This document shows positions 43,737 to 55,857 of a DNA stretch of 64,000 nucleotides, one piece after another. The notes under the pieces are model-generated. The model saw nothing but the letters and a program-made list of their open reading frames with translations. It did not search any database and was not told the origin of the DNA. Source of the DNA: Hyperoodon ampullatus (taxonomy: Eukaryota > Chordata > Mammalia > Artiodactyla > Ziphiidae); the NCBI GenBank assembly GCA_949752795.1, contig OX457068.1, positions 62,685,582-62,749,581 of the forward strand, written 5' to 3'. The first letter of the stretch is position 1. The number at the start of each line of letters is the position of its first letter. The position numbers and the translations under genes were made by a program.

Positions 43737-44420
43737 TAACCACCATAATTCTTCCGATCCCTGTTCACTCACCCTTCATATTGTGACCTTGCTACTTCTC
43801 CCATTGAGAGGTGGAGTCTATATCTAGCAAATATTAGAAAAACAGAGGATTAAAAACTGGTTGTGTGGGACTTCCCTGGTTGTCCAGTGTTTAAGAACCA
43901 CCTTTCAATTCAGGGGATGTGGATTTGATCCCTGGTCGGGGAACTAAGATCCCACATGCCATAGGGCAATTAAGCCTGTGCACCACAACTAGAGAGGAGC
44001 CCACACACCACAACAAAGAGCCTGTGCACCACAACTAAGACCCAATGCAGCCAAATAAATAAATTAAAAAACAAAACAAAACTGATTTTTCATTGGAGCC
44101 TGCCCTCTCTTACTGCTCAAGAATTCTGAGACTACCATGTGAAGAAGCCTGGACTATTGGAGAATGAGCTGAGACAAGTAATTCCAGCTGAGCCCTGTTC
44201 CCACCCCAAGAACAAACAGGCTGCCAACTGCCAAATATGTGAATGAGTCCTTCTTATACTGTCCAGCCCCACTTGAGCCACTAGCAGACTGCAGAGATCA
44301 ACCACACTGACCCAGGCTAGAAGCCAACAGAGTCAACCCTTAGAATCATGAGAAATAAGAAATGATTGTTGTTTGAAGCTTATTTTAGGTTTGGGGCTGG
44401 TTGGTAGCTGCAGTAGCTAG
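43737..44420 (+). mobile_element. Old interspersed repeat, probably MaLR-type LTR, split by a CHR SINE
   Basis: Both halves resemble one mammalian repeat (CTACCATGTGAAGAAGCCTG; GAAATGATTGTTGTTTGAAG near the end). Family uncertain. Confidence 0.45.
43867..44083 (+). mobile_element. CHR SINE, intermediate form
   Basis: Head GGGACTTCCCTGGTTGTCCA, tail AAATAAATAAATT; AAAACTG flanks it. Confidence 0.9.
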
Positions 44421-44497
44421 TTGATAAAAGTAGCTTTTGAAACTTACGTTCAGAGAAAAATGAGAGCAAAAAATGTAGAATATAAGAATCAAAAAAG

Positions 44498-44686
44498 AGG
44501 GACTTCTCTGGTGGTCCAATAGGTAAGGCTCCATGCCAGTGCAGGGGGCCTGGGTTTGATCCCTGGTCGGCGAACTAGATCCTGCATGCGTGCCGCAACT
44601 AAGAGTCTGCTTGCCACAAGTAAGGAGTCTACATGCCGCAACTAAGACCTGGCACAGCTTAAACAAACAAACAAATAAATAAATAA
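44498..44686 (+). mobile_element. CHR SINE, intermediate form
   Basis: Head GGGACTTCTCTGGTGGTCCA, (CAAA)n/(TAAA)n tail; AATCAAA flanks it. Confidence 0.9.
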
Positions 44687-45027
44687 TCAAAGACAGAGGC
44701 AAGCCAGATTTGGCTCACAGACAACTCCTGCCCTACAACAATAGCTATAAAGTGAAAACAGAGGTATAGCTGATACATCAATTGTGGAGTTAGCATGGAA
44801 TCATAAAAAATGCTCAGTCCAAAAGAAGTCAGGAAATGAAAAAAAGGAAAAGATGAGACAAATAGAAAACAAGATGGTAGATTTACACACAACCATATCA
44901 GTAATCGCATTAACTGCAAATGATTTAAATACTCCAATTAAGAAGCAGAGATTGTCAACCTGAATAAAAAAATCAAGACAGTTAAATGCTGTCCTCAAGC
45001 GACCCACTTTAAAGATACAGGTAGACT

Positions 45028-45234
45028 GGGCTTCCCTGGTGGCGCAGTGGTTGAGAGTCCGCCTACCGATGCAGGGGACACGGGTTCATGCCCCGGTCCG
45101 GGAAGATCCCACATGCCGCAGAGCGGCTGGGCCCGTGAGCCATGGCCGCTGAGCCTGCGCGTCCGGAGCCTGTGCTCCGCAACGGGAGAGGCCACAACAG
45201 TGAGAGGCCCATGTACCATAAAAAAAAAAAAAAA
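45028..45234 (+). mobile_element. CHR-1-like SINE
   Basis: Full 205-bp type with a 14-A tail, inside the sense L1. Confidence 0.94.
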
Positions 45235-45959
45235 GGGTAAGGGATTTGCATAGACATTTCTCCAGTGTAGATATATATGAATGCCTAATCAGCACATGAA
45301 AAGATGCTTGACATCATTAATTATTAGGGAAATAAAAATCAAAAACTCAGTGAGACACCATCTCATACCCACTAAGATGGACAGAATAAAAGAGACAATG
45401 ACAAGTGTTGGTGAGGATGTGGACAAATTGGAACCCTCATACACTAATGGTAGGATGGTAATATGGTACAGTCATTTTGGAGAACAGTTTGGCAGGGTCT
45501 CAAATTACTAAATATCGAGTTACCTTCTGACCCAGCAACTCAACTCCCAGCTGTATACCCAAGAGAAATGAAAACACATGTGCATACAAAAATTTATGCA
45601 TGAATGTTTGCAGCAGCATTATTCATAACAATGCGAATGCCCATCAATGGGCAAACAATGTGGTATAGCCATACAATGGAATATTATTTAGTCATAAAAA
45701 GGAATGAAGTACCCAGACATGATACAACATGGATGAAACTTGAAACCGTATGCTAAGGGAAAGAAGCCAGTCACAAAAAGTCACGTATTGTAGGATTCCA
45801 TTCCTATGAAATGTCCTGAAATATATAGAGATAGAAAGCAAATTGATGACTGAAGGATGAGGGATAGGGGGTAACAGCTAAAGGGTACAGAGTTCCTTTT
45901 GAAGTAATGGTTGCAAATGTCTGTGAATACATTGAAAACCATTGAATTATATAAACTTA

Positions 45960-46323
45960 ATTTTTTTTAAATTTATTTATTTATTCATGTATTTAATTTT
46001 TGCCTGCATTGGGTCTTTGCTGCTGCATTCAGGCTTTCTCTAGTTGCAGTGAGCGGGGGATACTCTTTGTTGCGGGGCGCAGGCTTCTCGTTGTGGTGGC
46101 TTCTCTTGTTGCAGAGCACAGGCTCTAGGCGCGCGGGCTTCAGTAGTTGTGGCACACGGGCTTCAGTAGTTGTGGCTCGCAGGCTCTAGAGCGCAGGCTC
46201 AGCAGTTGTGGCACACGGGCTTAGTTGCTCCACGGCACGTGGGATCTTCCAGGACCAGGGCTTGAACCCGTGTCCCCTGCATTGGCAGGCGGATTCTTAA
46301 CCACTGCGCCACCAGGGAAGCCC
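45960..46323 (-). mobile_element. CHR SINE, long form, antisense (first of tandem pair)
   Basis: (ATTT)n tail, long body, head CCACCAGGGAAGCCC. Confidence 0.93.
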
Positions 46324-46340
46324 TAATTTTTTTAAAGCTA

Positions 46341-46682
46341 GCTATTATTATTATTATTATTGGCTGCATTGGGTCTTTGTTGCTGCACAGGGACTTTCTC
46401 TAGTTGCAGCAAGCAGGGGCTACTCTTCGTTGTAGTGCATGGGTTTCTCATTGCAGTGGCTTCTCTTGTGGAGCACGGGCTCTAGGCGTGTGGGCTTCAG
46501 TAGTTGCAGCACACGGGCTCAGTAGTTGTGGCTCACGGGCTCTAGGGTGCGTGGGCTTCAGTAGTTGTGGCATACAGGCTTAGTTGCTCCGTGGCATGTG
46601 GGATCTTCCCAGACCAGGGCTCGAACCCGTGTCCCCTGCATTGGCAGGCGGATTCTTAACCACTGTGACACCAGGGAAGTTC
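46341..46682 (-). mobile_element. CHR SINE, long form, antisense (second of tandem pair)
   Basis: (ATT)n tail, long body, head ACCAGGGAAGTTC. Same orientation as the first copy, about 20 bases away. Confidence 0.92.
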
Positions 46683-46998
46683 TATATACACTTTAAATGG
46701 GTGAATTGTAGGGTAAGTGAATTATATCTCAATAAAGCTGCTGAAGAGAAGGTATACAGATTAAAAAGGAAGAAGTAAAACCATTTTTATTCACAAATGG
46801 AGTTAGTAAAGTGAGCATCCGTGTCAGAAGGTTAGGAAAATAAGAGCAAAATAAACCCAAAGAAACTAGCAGGAGGAAATAATGAAGATATGAGCAAAAA
46901 TTAATAAAACAAAATAAATACAATAGAGAGCATCAACAAAGCGAAGAGTTGGTTCTGTAAAATAAATAAATAAACTAGAAATCTGCCGCGTCATTTAC

Positions 46999-47125
46999 AC
47001 TTTTTTTTTTTTTTTTTGGCCACGCCACGCAGAACGTGGGATCTTAGTTCCCCGACCAGGGATCAAACCCGCGTCCCCTGCATTGGAAGCGTGGAGTCTT
47101 AACCACTGGACCACTAGGGAAGTCA
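46999..47125 (-). mobile_element. CHR SINE, short form, antisense
   Basis: Poly(T), GGCCACGCCACGCAGAACGT, head CACTAGGGAAGTCAC. Confidence 0.9.
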
Positions 47126-47129
47126 CTCG

Positions 47130-47620
47130 TCTAAATTTTTAAGTGTATAGATATAGCATTGTTGTTTATATCCTCTATTTCAAGAATCTGAAGTGAATCC
47201 CCTTTGGTTACTTTTTCCAGTAGGATTGGGGGTTTTTAAAAAGGGCTGGTCTAGGAAGCCAGGAAACCTGGATACAGAGGGCAAAGAGAAGTAGACTAGG
47301 TCATGAAGGAGTCAGGGGCATGGCTCAGGCTGACAGTCCGTGCATTTGTAGATGTGCCAGGAGAGATGTGAGGTGTGGGCAAGTAAGCATCTAAAGCAGC
47401 CCCTAATTAAACCTTCTTGTTCTAATTCCATTCCTAGGTCTCTAACCTGCATATTTCTTGGAAATATCAAATATACCCATATGTATGGGTGTGTGTGTGT
47501 GAGAGGGACCTCTGTTGTTTTGTCTCTAGTTCTGACTGCATGTCTGTCTATGAGAACCACACACCTACCCCTACATACTTCTGCATTTATCTCCAATGAA
47601 CAAAGACACTCTTGGATAAT
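47130..47620. other. Intergenic, nothing recognised
   Basis: Unassigned unique DNA with a short (TG)n at 47489-47501. Confidence 0.5.
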
Positions 47621-47624
47621 CACA

Positions 47625-47860
47625 GCAAAATGATCAAATTTAGGAAATTTAACATTGATAAAATTTTATTATCTAATATATAGTCCATACTCAAATTCCT
47701 CCAGTTGTCGCAATGTGCTTCGTAACAATTGTTTTTCCAATCCAAGATCATACACTGTATGTAGTTGTGTCTGTCTTAATCCAGTTTTTGATATCTGATT
47801 CTGACCATTTTGCCTTTACTGTTTCATTAGACCCGCATTTCTAGGTCTATGAAACTCCCC
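47625..47860 (+). repeat. Old L1ME-like fragment
   Basis: Contains AATTTAACATTGATAAAATT and ACTGTATGTAGTTGTGTCTG, familiar from old L1 3' sequence. Confidence 0.45.
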
Positions 47861-48035
47861 CCACTCCAATTCAGCTGTCCGAGTGAGTCCAGTCAGGGTG
47901 GCACAGACCTAGGGACCATTGCATATATAGGTCCAAGCCCTGCAGAGTCACTATCCTTTGCCCAAAATTCTGCCCTGTGGGCGGGGGAGGGGGAGGTGCT
48001 GTACTGTCAGTAGGTTTGCCTTTGCCTATACTAAA

Positions 48036-48568
48036 TTAAGAACTCATGACCTTGGCAGGGGCTTGAGTTACCAGCAGAATGGGATTAGCCATTACAGCTT
48101 CTGCTCCTTGGGAAGCATGTGAAACTGAATATTGGGTAAGAAGTGCAGCTTGAATGAAAAGATGCTCCTCATCAAATGTGTCTGAAGCTATTTTAAGAGA
48201 AGACTGAGGATTGAGTGTGGATGTCCTTGGAGCCTGTTTGGTTGCCAGGGGAACTTTTTCTTGTGAGTTATCACAGGAGCACGTGACAGCTGGCTCACCA
48301 TAGTCTGGCTCTGACCCTGTGCCAGGACAGCTGATGCCTGGGCTTTGATGACATACCACTCAAAAATGCTGCTCTGCCAGCTTTATTTAGTACTATGATG
48401 CATGGATGTTCTCTTATTAGCACAGCTTCCTCTCACATTGTGCAGGTTTATGTTTTCAGGTTTCAGGTTTATCTCATATTTACAGTTTTCTTTCAATTCT
48501 GCAGCAACAGTTGTGGGCTGACAGCCTGCCTCCACTGCGTTGGGAGGGAGAATTGCTGTATTTTCCAC
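48036..48568 (-). pseudogene. Coding-like fragment, possible pseudogene of unknown parent
   Basis: Two adjacent minus-strand open segments, 48568-48383 and 48359-48036, in different frames and separated by a frame break. The second reads like protein (DEEHLFIQAALLTQYSVSHA, later MANPILLVTQAPAKV) and ends at TAA. No introns, start context or poly(A) tail prove a retrocopy. I do not recognise the parent. It could also be chance. Confidence 0.3.
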
Positions 48569-48589
48569 AGCATGTTAAGACACTGAGCA

Positions 48590-48950
48590 TAAAACCTGGT
48601 TCTTATACTACCTAGCAATGTGACCTTAAAGACATCATGTAAACTTAGGTATCGAATGGATATAATAGTCACCCTACCTGCCCTGTTATTTGTTCTTTCA
48701 CTTATTTATTAACAAATTTTATTAAATACTATGTGTTGGGTACTGAGGCCACAAAGATAAATAAGAATTTCCCCTCAATCTCAGAGAGGCAGCTTATACA
48801 TTTACAGAATATCAAACTGGAAGTGATTGTTCAGTCCAAATTTTAGTCTTATAGACAAGGAAATTGAGGCCCAAAGAAATAAAATGACTGCCCAGATGTC
48901 ATACCCAGTCACTGACCGAGTTGGGATGGGAACCCAGATTGTTTATTTCC
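48590..48950. repeat. MIR and L2-like fragments
   Basis: MIR sense at 48590-48690, L2-like at about 48700-48790 (TTAAATACTATGTGTTGGGT), MIR antisense at 48830-48945 (AGGAAATTGAGGCCCAAAGA). Confidence 0.6.
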
Positions 48951-49027
48951 CAACCCAAAGATCTTTCCTCTGTATCACCTACTTTTGGCTAAACCATAAT
49001 AAGTCTCAATTTCCCTGCTTAGCTTTT

Positions 49028-49272
49028 TTTTTTTAATTAATTAATTTATTTATTTATTCGTTGCTGCACGCAGATTTTCTTTAGTTGCATTGAGCGGGGG
49101 CTACTCTTCGTTGGGTGCACAGGTTTCAGTAGTTGTGGCACGCAGACTCAGTAGTTGTGGTGCACGGGCTTAGTTGTTCCGCAGCATGTGGGATCTTCCC
49201 GGACCAGGGCTCGAACCCATGTCCCCTGCATTGGCAGGCAGATTCTTAACCACTGCGCCACCAGCAAAGTCC
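49028..49272 (-). mobile_element. CHR SINE, long-type, antisense
   Basis: Duplication TCCCTGCTTAGCTTTT at 49012-49027 and 49273-49288, identical over 16 bases. Confidence 0.95.
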
Positions 49273-49366
49273 TCCCTGCTTAGCTTTTAACTACTTTAGA
49301 AATGTAGACTGGGGATGCCCAAGCTCCTCAAATGTTAGAAAAAAAAATTTCCTTAAGAAAATAACA

Positions 49367-49556
49367 GGGCTTCCCTGGTGGTGCAGTGGTTGAGAGTCCG
49401 CCTGCCAATGCAGGGGACGCGGGTTCGTGCCCCGGTCCGGGAGGATCCCACATGCCGCGGCGCGGCTGGGCCCATGAGCCATGGCCGCTGGGCCTGTGCG
49501 TCCGGAGCCTGTGCCCCACAATGGGAGAGGCCACAACAGTGAGAGGCCCGCGTACC

Positions 49557-49597
<41 letters not shown>
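49367..49597 (+). mobile_element. CHR-1-like SINE with very long poly(A)
   Basis: Tail of about 37 A; AAGAAAATAACA on both sides. The long pure tail suggests a recent insertion. Confidence 0.95.
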
Positions 49598-49598
<1 letters not shown>

Positions 49599-49817
49599 AA
49601 ATAACAAAAAACTCCAAACTACTTGTAAGCACAAAAGTAATACCTGTTTATTACAAATAATTCCAACAATTCAAAAGTATATAAAATTTGAAGTCTAAGC
49701 TCTTTCCTACTCCTAGCCCCAGTTCTACTTCCCAAGAGTAACTGACTACTTATTCTCTACTATCATTAAAGTGAATCATTCTAGACTTATCTATGCAAAT
49801 CCAACATGTACACGTAT

Positions 49818-50003
49818 ATATTTTTAATATTTATTTATTTATTTGGCTGCATCGGGTCTTAGTTGGGGCATGTGGGATATTTATTTGTGGCATGCAAACT
49901 CTTAGTTGCAGCATGTGGGATCTAGTTCCCTGGCCAGGGATTGAACCTGGGCCCCCAGCATTGGGAGCGCAGAGTCTTAGCCACTGGACCACCAGGGAAG
50001 CCC
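49818..50003 (-). mobile_element. CHR SINE, intermediate form, antisense
   Basis: (ATTT)n tail, GGCTGCATCGGGTCTTAGTT, head CACCAGGGAAGCCCC; CACRTATATTTTTA-like flanks. Confidence 0.92.
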
Positions 50004-50009
50004 CCACAT

Positions 50010-51070
50010 ATTTTTATATTCTTCGTAACACTGTAGTATTTCAACATACAGATATATTATACTTTATGACTTTCAGATGGCTCCAATTCAAAATACCTTA
50101 TAAACATCAAAAATTATCAGACATTCCCTCCCCCTTTAGGGTTGTAAAATTAGTAACCAATGATTGAGAAAGTATACAATAACAAAAAGCTAATATTATT
50201 CAGAAATTAAGACTTTTTATATCAATTTTGAACTTATTCATCAAACGTCAGCTCTAGATATTTGAAAAATAGTTGTCATATATGTGTGTGAGATATGGTA
50301 TATATTCAGCCTGAAGGTTTTTCTGTGTGTATATATAGATTCTGGGTCCTTCTGATAACTTTGTTGCCCCTGTCCCATTCCCTGTTCATTTGTTAGGGGC
50401 CACTGCCCTAATGCTGCCAAGGATCATTAGCACAAGTTTATACTGTAGTACCAAATGCTCTCTATTGGCCAGCAGGTCCCTCTGAGTCATTGTGTCGGTT
50501 TTGAATTGCATTTAGCTGCATATAACAAAAAACGCAAAGAAATGGCTTGTCTCTTTCTTGTAAAATGCCAGAAGCAGGCAGTTCAAGGTAGAGATGGGGA
50601 CTTCTCTAGTCATCAGGGAAATCAGCTCCTTCTTTGTGGTTCACATGGTTTTAGCACTGGTTTCTATCCTCAAGGTCACCTCACAGTCATATGATGGCTG
50701 CTGTAGCACCAACTTTCATGTCTACATCACTTTGGACAATGCTACCTGTAAAGAGTAGGGGGCTGGAAAATATAGTATTTTTATTGGTACATTGTTGCAC
50801 AGAATAAATTTGGGTTTCTATTAGTTAAGGAAGAGTGAGAATGAGGATTAACAAGTAGGGACCTCTAGTTACCCACCCTAATTACGGACAAAATTCTTTT
50901 ACCTACCAGTCCTGGGTTGAATTTTCTTTTAGCTCCCATTCTCTTCTTTGTGGAAATAAGATTTCCTTTCTTTTTATTCAGCTTTGTCACTTCTCTTTCT
51001 GCCATTTTTGTTCTAACAAAGCTCAATTATTCTTTCTCTTCCAATTTGAGACATTGAGCGCCCTTCTGTT
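50010..51070. other. Intergenic, nothing recognised
   Basis: AT-rich unique sequence without a recognisable gene or repeat family. Confidence 0.5.
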
Positions 51071-51075
51071 TGTAT

Positions 51076-51376
51076 TTATTTATTTATTTATGGCTGCATT
51101 GGGTCTTTGTTGTGGTGCGTGGGTTTCTCATTGCTGTGGCTTCTCTTGTGGAGCATGGGCTCTAGGCATGTGGGCTTCAGTATTTGTGGGCTCAGCAGTT
51201 GTGGCACACAGGCTCAGTATTTGTGGCTCGCAGGCTCTAGAGTACAGGCTCAGTAGTTGTGGTGCACAGGCTTAGTTGCTCTGCAGCATGTGGGATCTTC
51301 CCGGACCAGGACTCAAACCCATGTCCCTTGTATTGACGGGCGGATTCTTAACCCCTGTACCACCAAGGAAGCCCCT
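51076..51376 (-). mobile_element. CHR SINE, long form, antisense
   Basis: (ATTT)n tail, long body, head CACCAAGGAAGCCCC; CTGTTTGTATTT on both sides. Confidence 0.93.
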
Positions 51377-51763
51377 GTTTGTATTTTTAAAGTAAATCTT
51401 TTAGAGATAAATGTGAAATGGATGAGTAAGCAAGTCACAGAACTGTGGTTGATTAGTAATGATGAAATATTTAGAGGGGAGATTATAAGAAAAAAACACA
51501 TAAGTTTGGAATTTTGTATATGTGAAAACATCATTAATGAAAGGTATAGACCACAGATAATAGTAGATACAAACTCATGTAAATTTAGTTCAAAGTTTTT
51601 GGTGCAATATAATCTAGAATACTGGGTGAGCAATAAATTTGGGCATTACATGTGACCTAAAAATAAATAAATAAATAAATAAGTAAGTAAAGTAACTATT
51701 TTAAAGAATAATTTCTCTCTTCAACTCTAGGTTTACAAATATGTATTATTCTTAAGTAACTTT

Positions 51764-52088
51764 TTTTTAGAATTAATTTATTTATTTTTGGCTGAGTTGG
51801 GTCTTTGTTGCTGCGTGCGGGCTTTCTCTAGTTGCGGCGAGTGGGGGCTACTCTTCGTTGCAGTGCGCGGGCTTCTTATTGTGGTAGCTTCTCTTGTTGT
51901 GGAGCACGGGCTCTAGGCGTGCGGGCTTCAGTAGTTGAGGCTCACGGGCTCTAGATTGCAGGCTCAGTAGTTGTGACACACGGGCTTAGTTGATTCACGG
52001 CATGTGGGATCTTCCCGGACCAGGGCTCGAACCCGTGTCCCCTACATTGGCAGGCGGATTCTTAACCTCTGCGCCACCAGGGAAACCC
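51764..52088 (-). mobile_element. CHR SINE, long form, antisense
   Basis: TAAGTAACTTTTTT on both sides; head CACCAGGGAAACC. Confidence 0.94.
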
Positions 52089-52950
52089 TAAGTAACTTTT
52101 TTTGAAGCAGAGCACATATAGCAAAATCATAAGGGTATATAGCTTGATGAATTTTCACAAGGTGAACACACCCATGTGCACATCACCCAGATTAGGTTGT
52201 GTATAGAATATCAGCAAGGGACCACTTCCATATGCCCCGTTCCAGTCATTACTCTCACAAAGGTAATGAAAATCCCAACTTCTGTCAGGCAGATTAATTC
52301 ACCCTGTCTTAGAACTTTAAGTGAAATCATACCACATGTACTCTTGTGTCTAGCTGTTTTCACACATTATATATTTGACCTTTGTCTACAATGTCGCATA
52401 TTGCAGAAGTTTGCTTATTTTGATTGCTTTAGAGCAGTAATTCTCTGTTGGGGGGGGTGGTAATAATCCCCCCAGGAGACATTTGGCAATAGTTGTAGAC
52501 ATTTCTGGTTGTCACAACTAGGAGAGTGCTACTGTCATCTAGTGGGCAAAGGCCAGGGGTGCTGTTAAATATACTACAGTCTTCACAACAAAGAATTATC
52601 TGGTCCAAAAGAATTATCCGTGCCCTACTTTAGAATACTTCATTGTTTTATTTATCCATTCTACTGTGGATGGACGTTTGTGTTGCTTCCATTTGGGGTT
52701 CTTATGAATAAAGTTGCTATGTATGTTCTCATACATGTCTTTTGGTGCACATATGTTTGCATGTATGTGAAGAATACACCTTGAACATGTGAAGAATACA
52801 CTTTGAACATTTGATATGTTCAAATTTAGAAAATACTGCGAAAACAATCCCAAAATGATTGTATTAATTTGCATTCTCACCAGCTGTGTGTGAGTTCCAG
52901 TTGCTCCACATCTTCATAAATCCTTGGTATTATCATTAAAAAAAATTTAA
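52089..52950 (-). mobile_element. Old L1ME-type 3' sequence, antisense, with MER5A inside
   Basis: TATAGCTTGATGAATTTTCA on the left and CTTATGAATAAAGTTGCTAT on the right are usual L1ME 3' motifs, with the MER5A between them. Confidence 0.6.
52425..52605 (+). mobile_element. MER5A DNA transposon (non-autonomous hAT)
   Basis: GAGACATTTGGCAATAGTTG, TTGTCACAACTAGGAGAGTG and ACAACAAAGAATTATCTGGT follow the MER5A consensus as I recall it. Confidence 0.8.
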
Positions 52951-53150
52951 GGGCTTCCCTGGTGGCGCAGTGGTTGAGAGTCCGCCTGCCGATGCAGAGG
53001 ACACAGGTTCGTGCCCCCGTCTGGGAAGATCCCACATGCCGCGGAGCGGCTGGGCCCGTGAGCCATGGCCGCTGAGCCTGCGCGTCCGGAGCCTGTGCTC
53101 CGCAACGGGAGAGGCCACAGCAGTGAGAGGCCCGCGTACCATAAAAAAAA
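52951..53150 (+). mobile_element. CHR-1-like SINE
   Basis: Full 205-bp type with a short tail, in an A-rich target inside antisense L1 sequence. Confidence 0.94.
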
Positions 53151-53159
53151 ATTTTTTTA

Positions 53160-53590
53160 ACCATTTTTTGGGTGGTATTATCCCCCTTGTAGTGTTAATT
53201 TGCAATTTCTTGATGACTAATGAGGGTGGAACATTTTCACATGCTTGTTGGCTATTTGGGTACTTTATTTTGTGAATTGCCTGTTTAGTCTTTTGCCCAT
53301 TTTTCTGTTAGGCTGTTTGCCTTTTTCTTATTGGTATGTAAGAGTTATTTATATCTTCTGGATATGAGTTTTTTTTATCAGCTATAAGTATTGCAAGTAT
53401 TCTCTCTCATTCTGGGACTTGTCGCTTTACTCGTTTAATAGCAGCTTTTGATGAACAGAATTAATGTTAATATCCAATTTATCAACCTTTCTCTTTTCAT
53501 TAGTGCTTTTCACCTTCATTTTAAAAGCTGTTTTCACTGGGTTTATAGTTACAGGTTGGCACTTATTTTCTTTTAACACTATTTTTTGTT
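53160..53590 (-). mobile_element. Old L1 3' sequence, antisense
   Basis: TTTGCAATTTCTTGATGACT and TTTTGCCCATTTTTCTGTTA are standard antisense L1 3'UTR phrases. Confidence 0.75.
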
Positions 53591-53598
53591 TGTTTTTT

Positions 53599-53809
53599 TA
53601 AAAATATTTATTTATTTATTTTTGGCTGCATCGAGGGATCTTTCGTTGCGGCGCATGGGCTCCAGGGCGCGTGGGCTCTGTAGTTGGCTCACTAAGCCGC
53701 TTCGTTGCCCTGAGGCATGTGGGATCTTAGTTCCCCAACCAGAGATCGAACCCGCATCCCCTGCATTGGAAGGCAGATTCTTAACCACTGGACCACCAGG
53801 GAAGTCCCT
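53599..53809 (-). mobile_element. CHR SINE, intermediate form, antisense
   Basis: (ATTT)n tail, TTTGGCTGCATCGAGGGATC, head ACCACCAGGGAAGTCCC. Confidence 0.92.
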
Positions 53810-53854
53810 TAAATCTTTAAATATATAATTCAAGTATTTCCTTACTTCCATCAT

Positions 53855-54460
53855 GTATTAGTTTTCTATTGCTGTGTAACAATATTACAGCTAACTTAAC
53901 ATCTTAAAACAAAACACATTTATTATCTCACAGTTTCTGGGGGTCAGGCATCTGGACACAGCTTATTCGGGTCCTCGACAGGGCTACAATTAAGGTGTTG
54001 GTCAGGACTGGGTTCTCTTCTGAGGCTTGACTAGGAAAAGGATCCACTTCCCTATTCATTTAGTTTGTTAGCCGAATTCAGTTCTTGAGGTTGTAGGCAT
54101 ACAGGCAGCAGTTTTTTGCTAGCTACTAGCTGAGGCCACCCAAAGTCCCTTGCCAAGTGAGATTCCCCAACATGGCCACTTACTTCTCAAAGCCAGCAAG
54201 GGTGATAAGACCTCAGTAAGAGGGGCACCATGATCTTATGTAATATAATCATGCAATCTCATAATTAACATAATGTACTCACACACGTAATCACGTACAT
54301 CTTGTCACCTTTGCCTTATTCTGTTGGTTAGAAGCAAGTCACAGACAGGCCCTGCCCATACTCAAGGGTGGATGAGACAAGGATGTGAACACCAGGAGGC
54401 AAGGATCGCGGGGGACCCCCTGAGTCTATACACACATTTCCGCTAAGAAGTCACCTGTGT
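53855..54460. repeat. Old mammalian repeat (family not assigned)
   Basis: ATTAGTTTTCTATTGCTGTG, TTATCTCACAGTTTCTGGGG and GTTAGAAGCAAGTCACAGAC belong to a widespread old repeat, probably LTR-derived. A diverged relative seems to lie at 56056-56400. Confidence 0.5.
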
Positions 54461-54469
54461 TAACATTGT

Positions 54470-55070
54470 TCATTTGAAAGTAATGTGTGTATTTTTTCTG
54501 TGACTGCTTTTGGTTCTCAGCAATCCTATGATGTTCTAAGTGTGTTTTTCTTTGAACTACTCTTAATTAAGGATCATAGAACTTCTTGTACTAGTGGCTT
54601 GATATTTTTCATCTGTTTGGGAAAATTCAGCCATTGTGTCTTCAAGTACTGCTTCTGCTTCATTTTCTCTTCCCTTTCTGGTACTCCCAATTTCCTTGAT
54701 GTTAGACTGTCTCACTGTAGCTCATATATCTTACATGCTTTTCTGTATTTTCCATTCTTTTTTTTCTTTCAATTTTTTTCCCATCTTTTTTCTCTCCTTC
54801 AGTATGGATATTTTTACTAACCGATCTTACATATTACTAATCTTGTTCTTAATCTGCTGTTAGACACATCTATTTCATTAAGTTCAGTTATTGTATTTTT
54901 CAGTTTATAATTTCCATTTTGTTCTTTTTAAAAAACATGTAACTTCCAGTTCTCTGGTCAAGTTCTCCATTTTGTCTTTTCTTGAACACATCAGTCACAT
55001 TTACCACCTCAGTTCAAATCCTTTTATAGGAAGCAAACATCATCTCACAATCCTGATATCAATTGGGCTG
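54470..55070 (-). mobile_element. Old L1M, antisense
   Basis: TTCAGTTATTGTATTTTTCA and AATTTCCATTTTGTTCTTTT are typical antisense L1M phrases. Confidence 0.6.
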
Positions 55071-55079
55071 TGAGGTAAT

Positions 55080-55740
55080 ACATTCATCAGTACATATATT
55101 TATAACTTACAGACCTCAGCAACACTTTGAACATATAAAGTGCAAACACTGTAATTCATCTTTCATCTTCCATTTTATTATTCACATAGGACGCCAGTAG
55201 TAACACACCCATTCACTTCAACACTGGCTAGATGAAAACCTAGTGGGAAAACCTCTAAGCCCTTGGTTCATCTAATAAAATCATTGCTCAAGGAAGAATT
55301 TCTGGAGGGGAGGTACCCAGGTTTGCTCTCTGAGCAACAGTGTCTATTTGGAATAAAATGGATTTCTCAGGAAAATTTACGAAGGAGGGTATGACAGCGG
55401 CCTCTGGATGGCCCCAATGACTCCTGCCTTCTGGGACCCTCTGTGTTGTCTACACCCCTCCCTTTCAGTGTGGGCTGAGCTTAATGACTTCATTCTAACA
55501 AATAGGACTCATGAGGCACAGTTATGCTAAAACTTCCTTTGTTGTTTATCTGATATTCAAAGTTAACGGGGTGTCTTGTATTTTGTTTTATTTGCTAAAC
55601 TGGCAACAGGTGTGTATTCTCCACTGATAATGTCTCTAAATTAAAATTCCAATTGTGAGTAGCCAATGTTACAGAAATCTTGACAATAGGAGTCACAACT
55701 TTGGTCATTTATGCAAGTAAAAGTAGCAAGAAATTAGGTT
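55080..55740. other. Intergenic, mostly unassigned
   Basis: A weak LTR-like phrase at 55400-55500 (GTGTGGGCTGAGCTTAATGA); nothing else recognised. Confidence 0.4.
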
Positions 55741-55742
55741 TT

Positions 55743-55857
55743 GGACTTCCCTGGTTGACCAGTGGTTAAGACTCCATGCTTCCACTGCAGGGGGCATGGG
55801 TTCAGTGCCTGGTTGGGGAAGTTCTGCATGCTGTGTGGTGCAGCCAAAAAAAAAAAG
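55743..55857 (+). mobile_element. CHR SINE, short form
   Basis: GGACTTCCCTGGTTGACCAG head; AGAAATTAGGTTTTG (left) and AGAAATTAAGTTTTG (right) flank it. Confidence 0.92.

Larger units (their letters stand above)
44860..46745 (+). mobile_element. L1, sense, interrupted by three CHR SINEs
   Basis: Pieces at 44860-45027, 45234-45959 and 46683-46745, ending TATATCTCAATAAAGCTG, the usual L1 3' end. Motifs include AACACATGTGCATACAAAAA and CATACAATGGAATATTATTT. Confidence 0.8.

Noticed and set aside
54485..54863. Phe/Leu/Ser-rich open frames resembling membrane proteins
   Set aside because: They come from T-rich antisense L1 sequence, which yields hydrophobic nonsense peptides.
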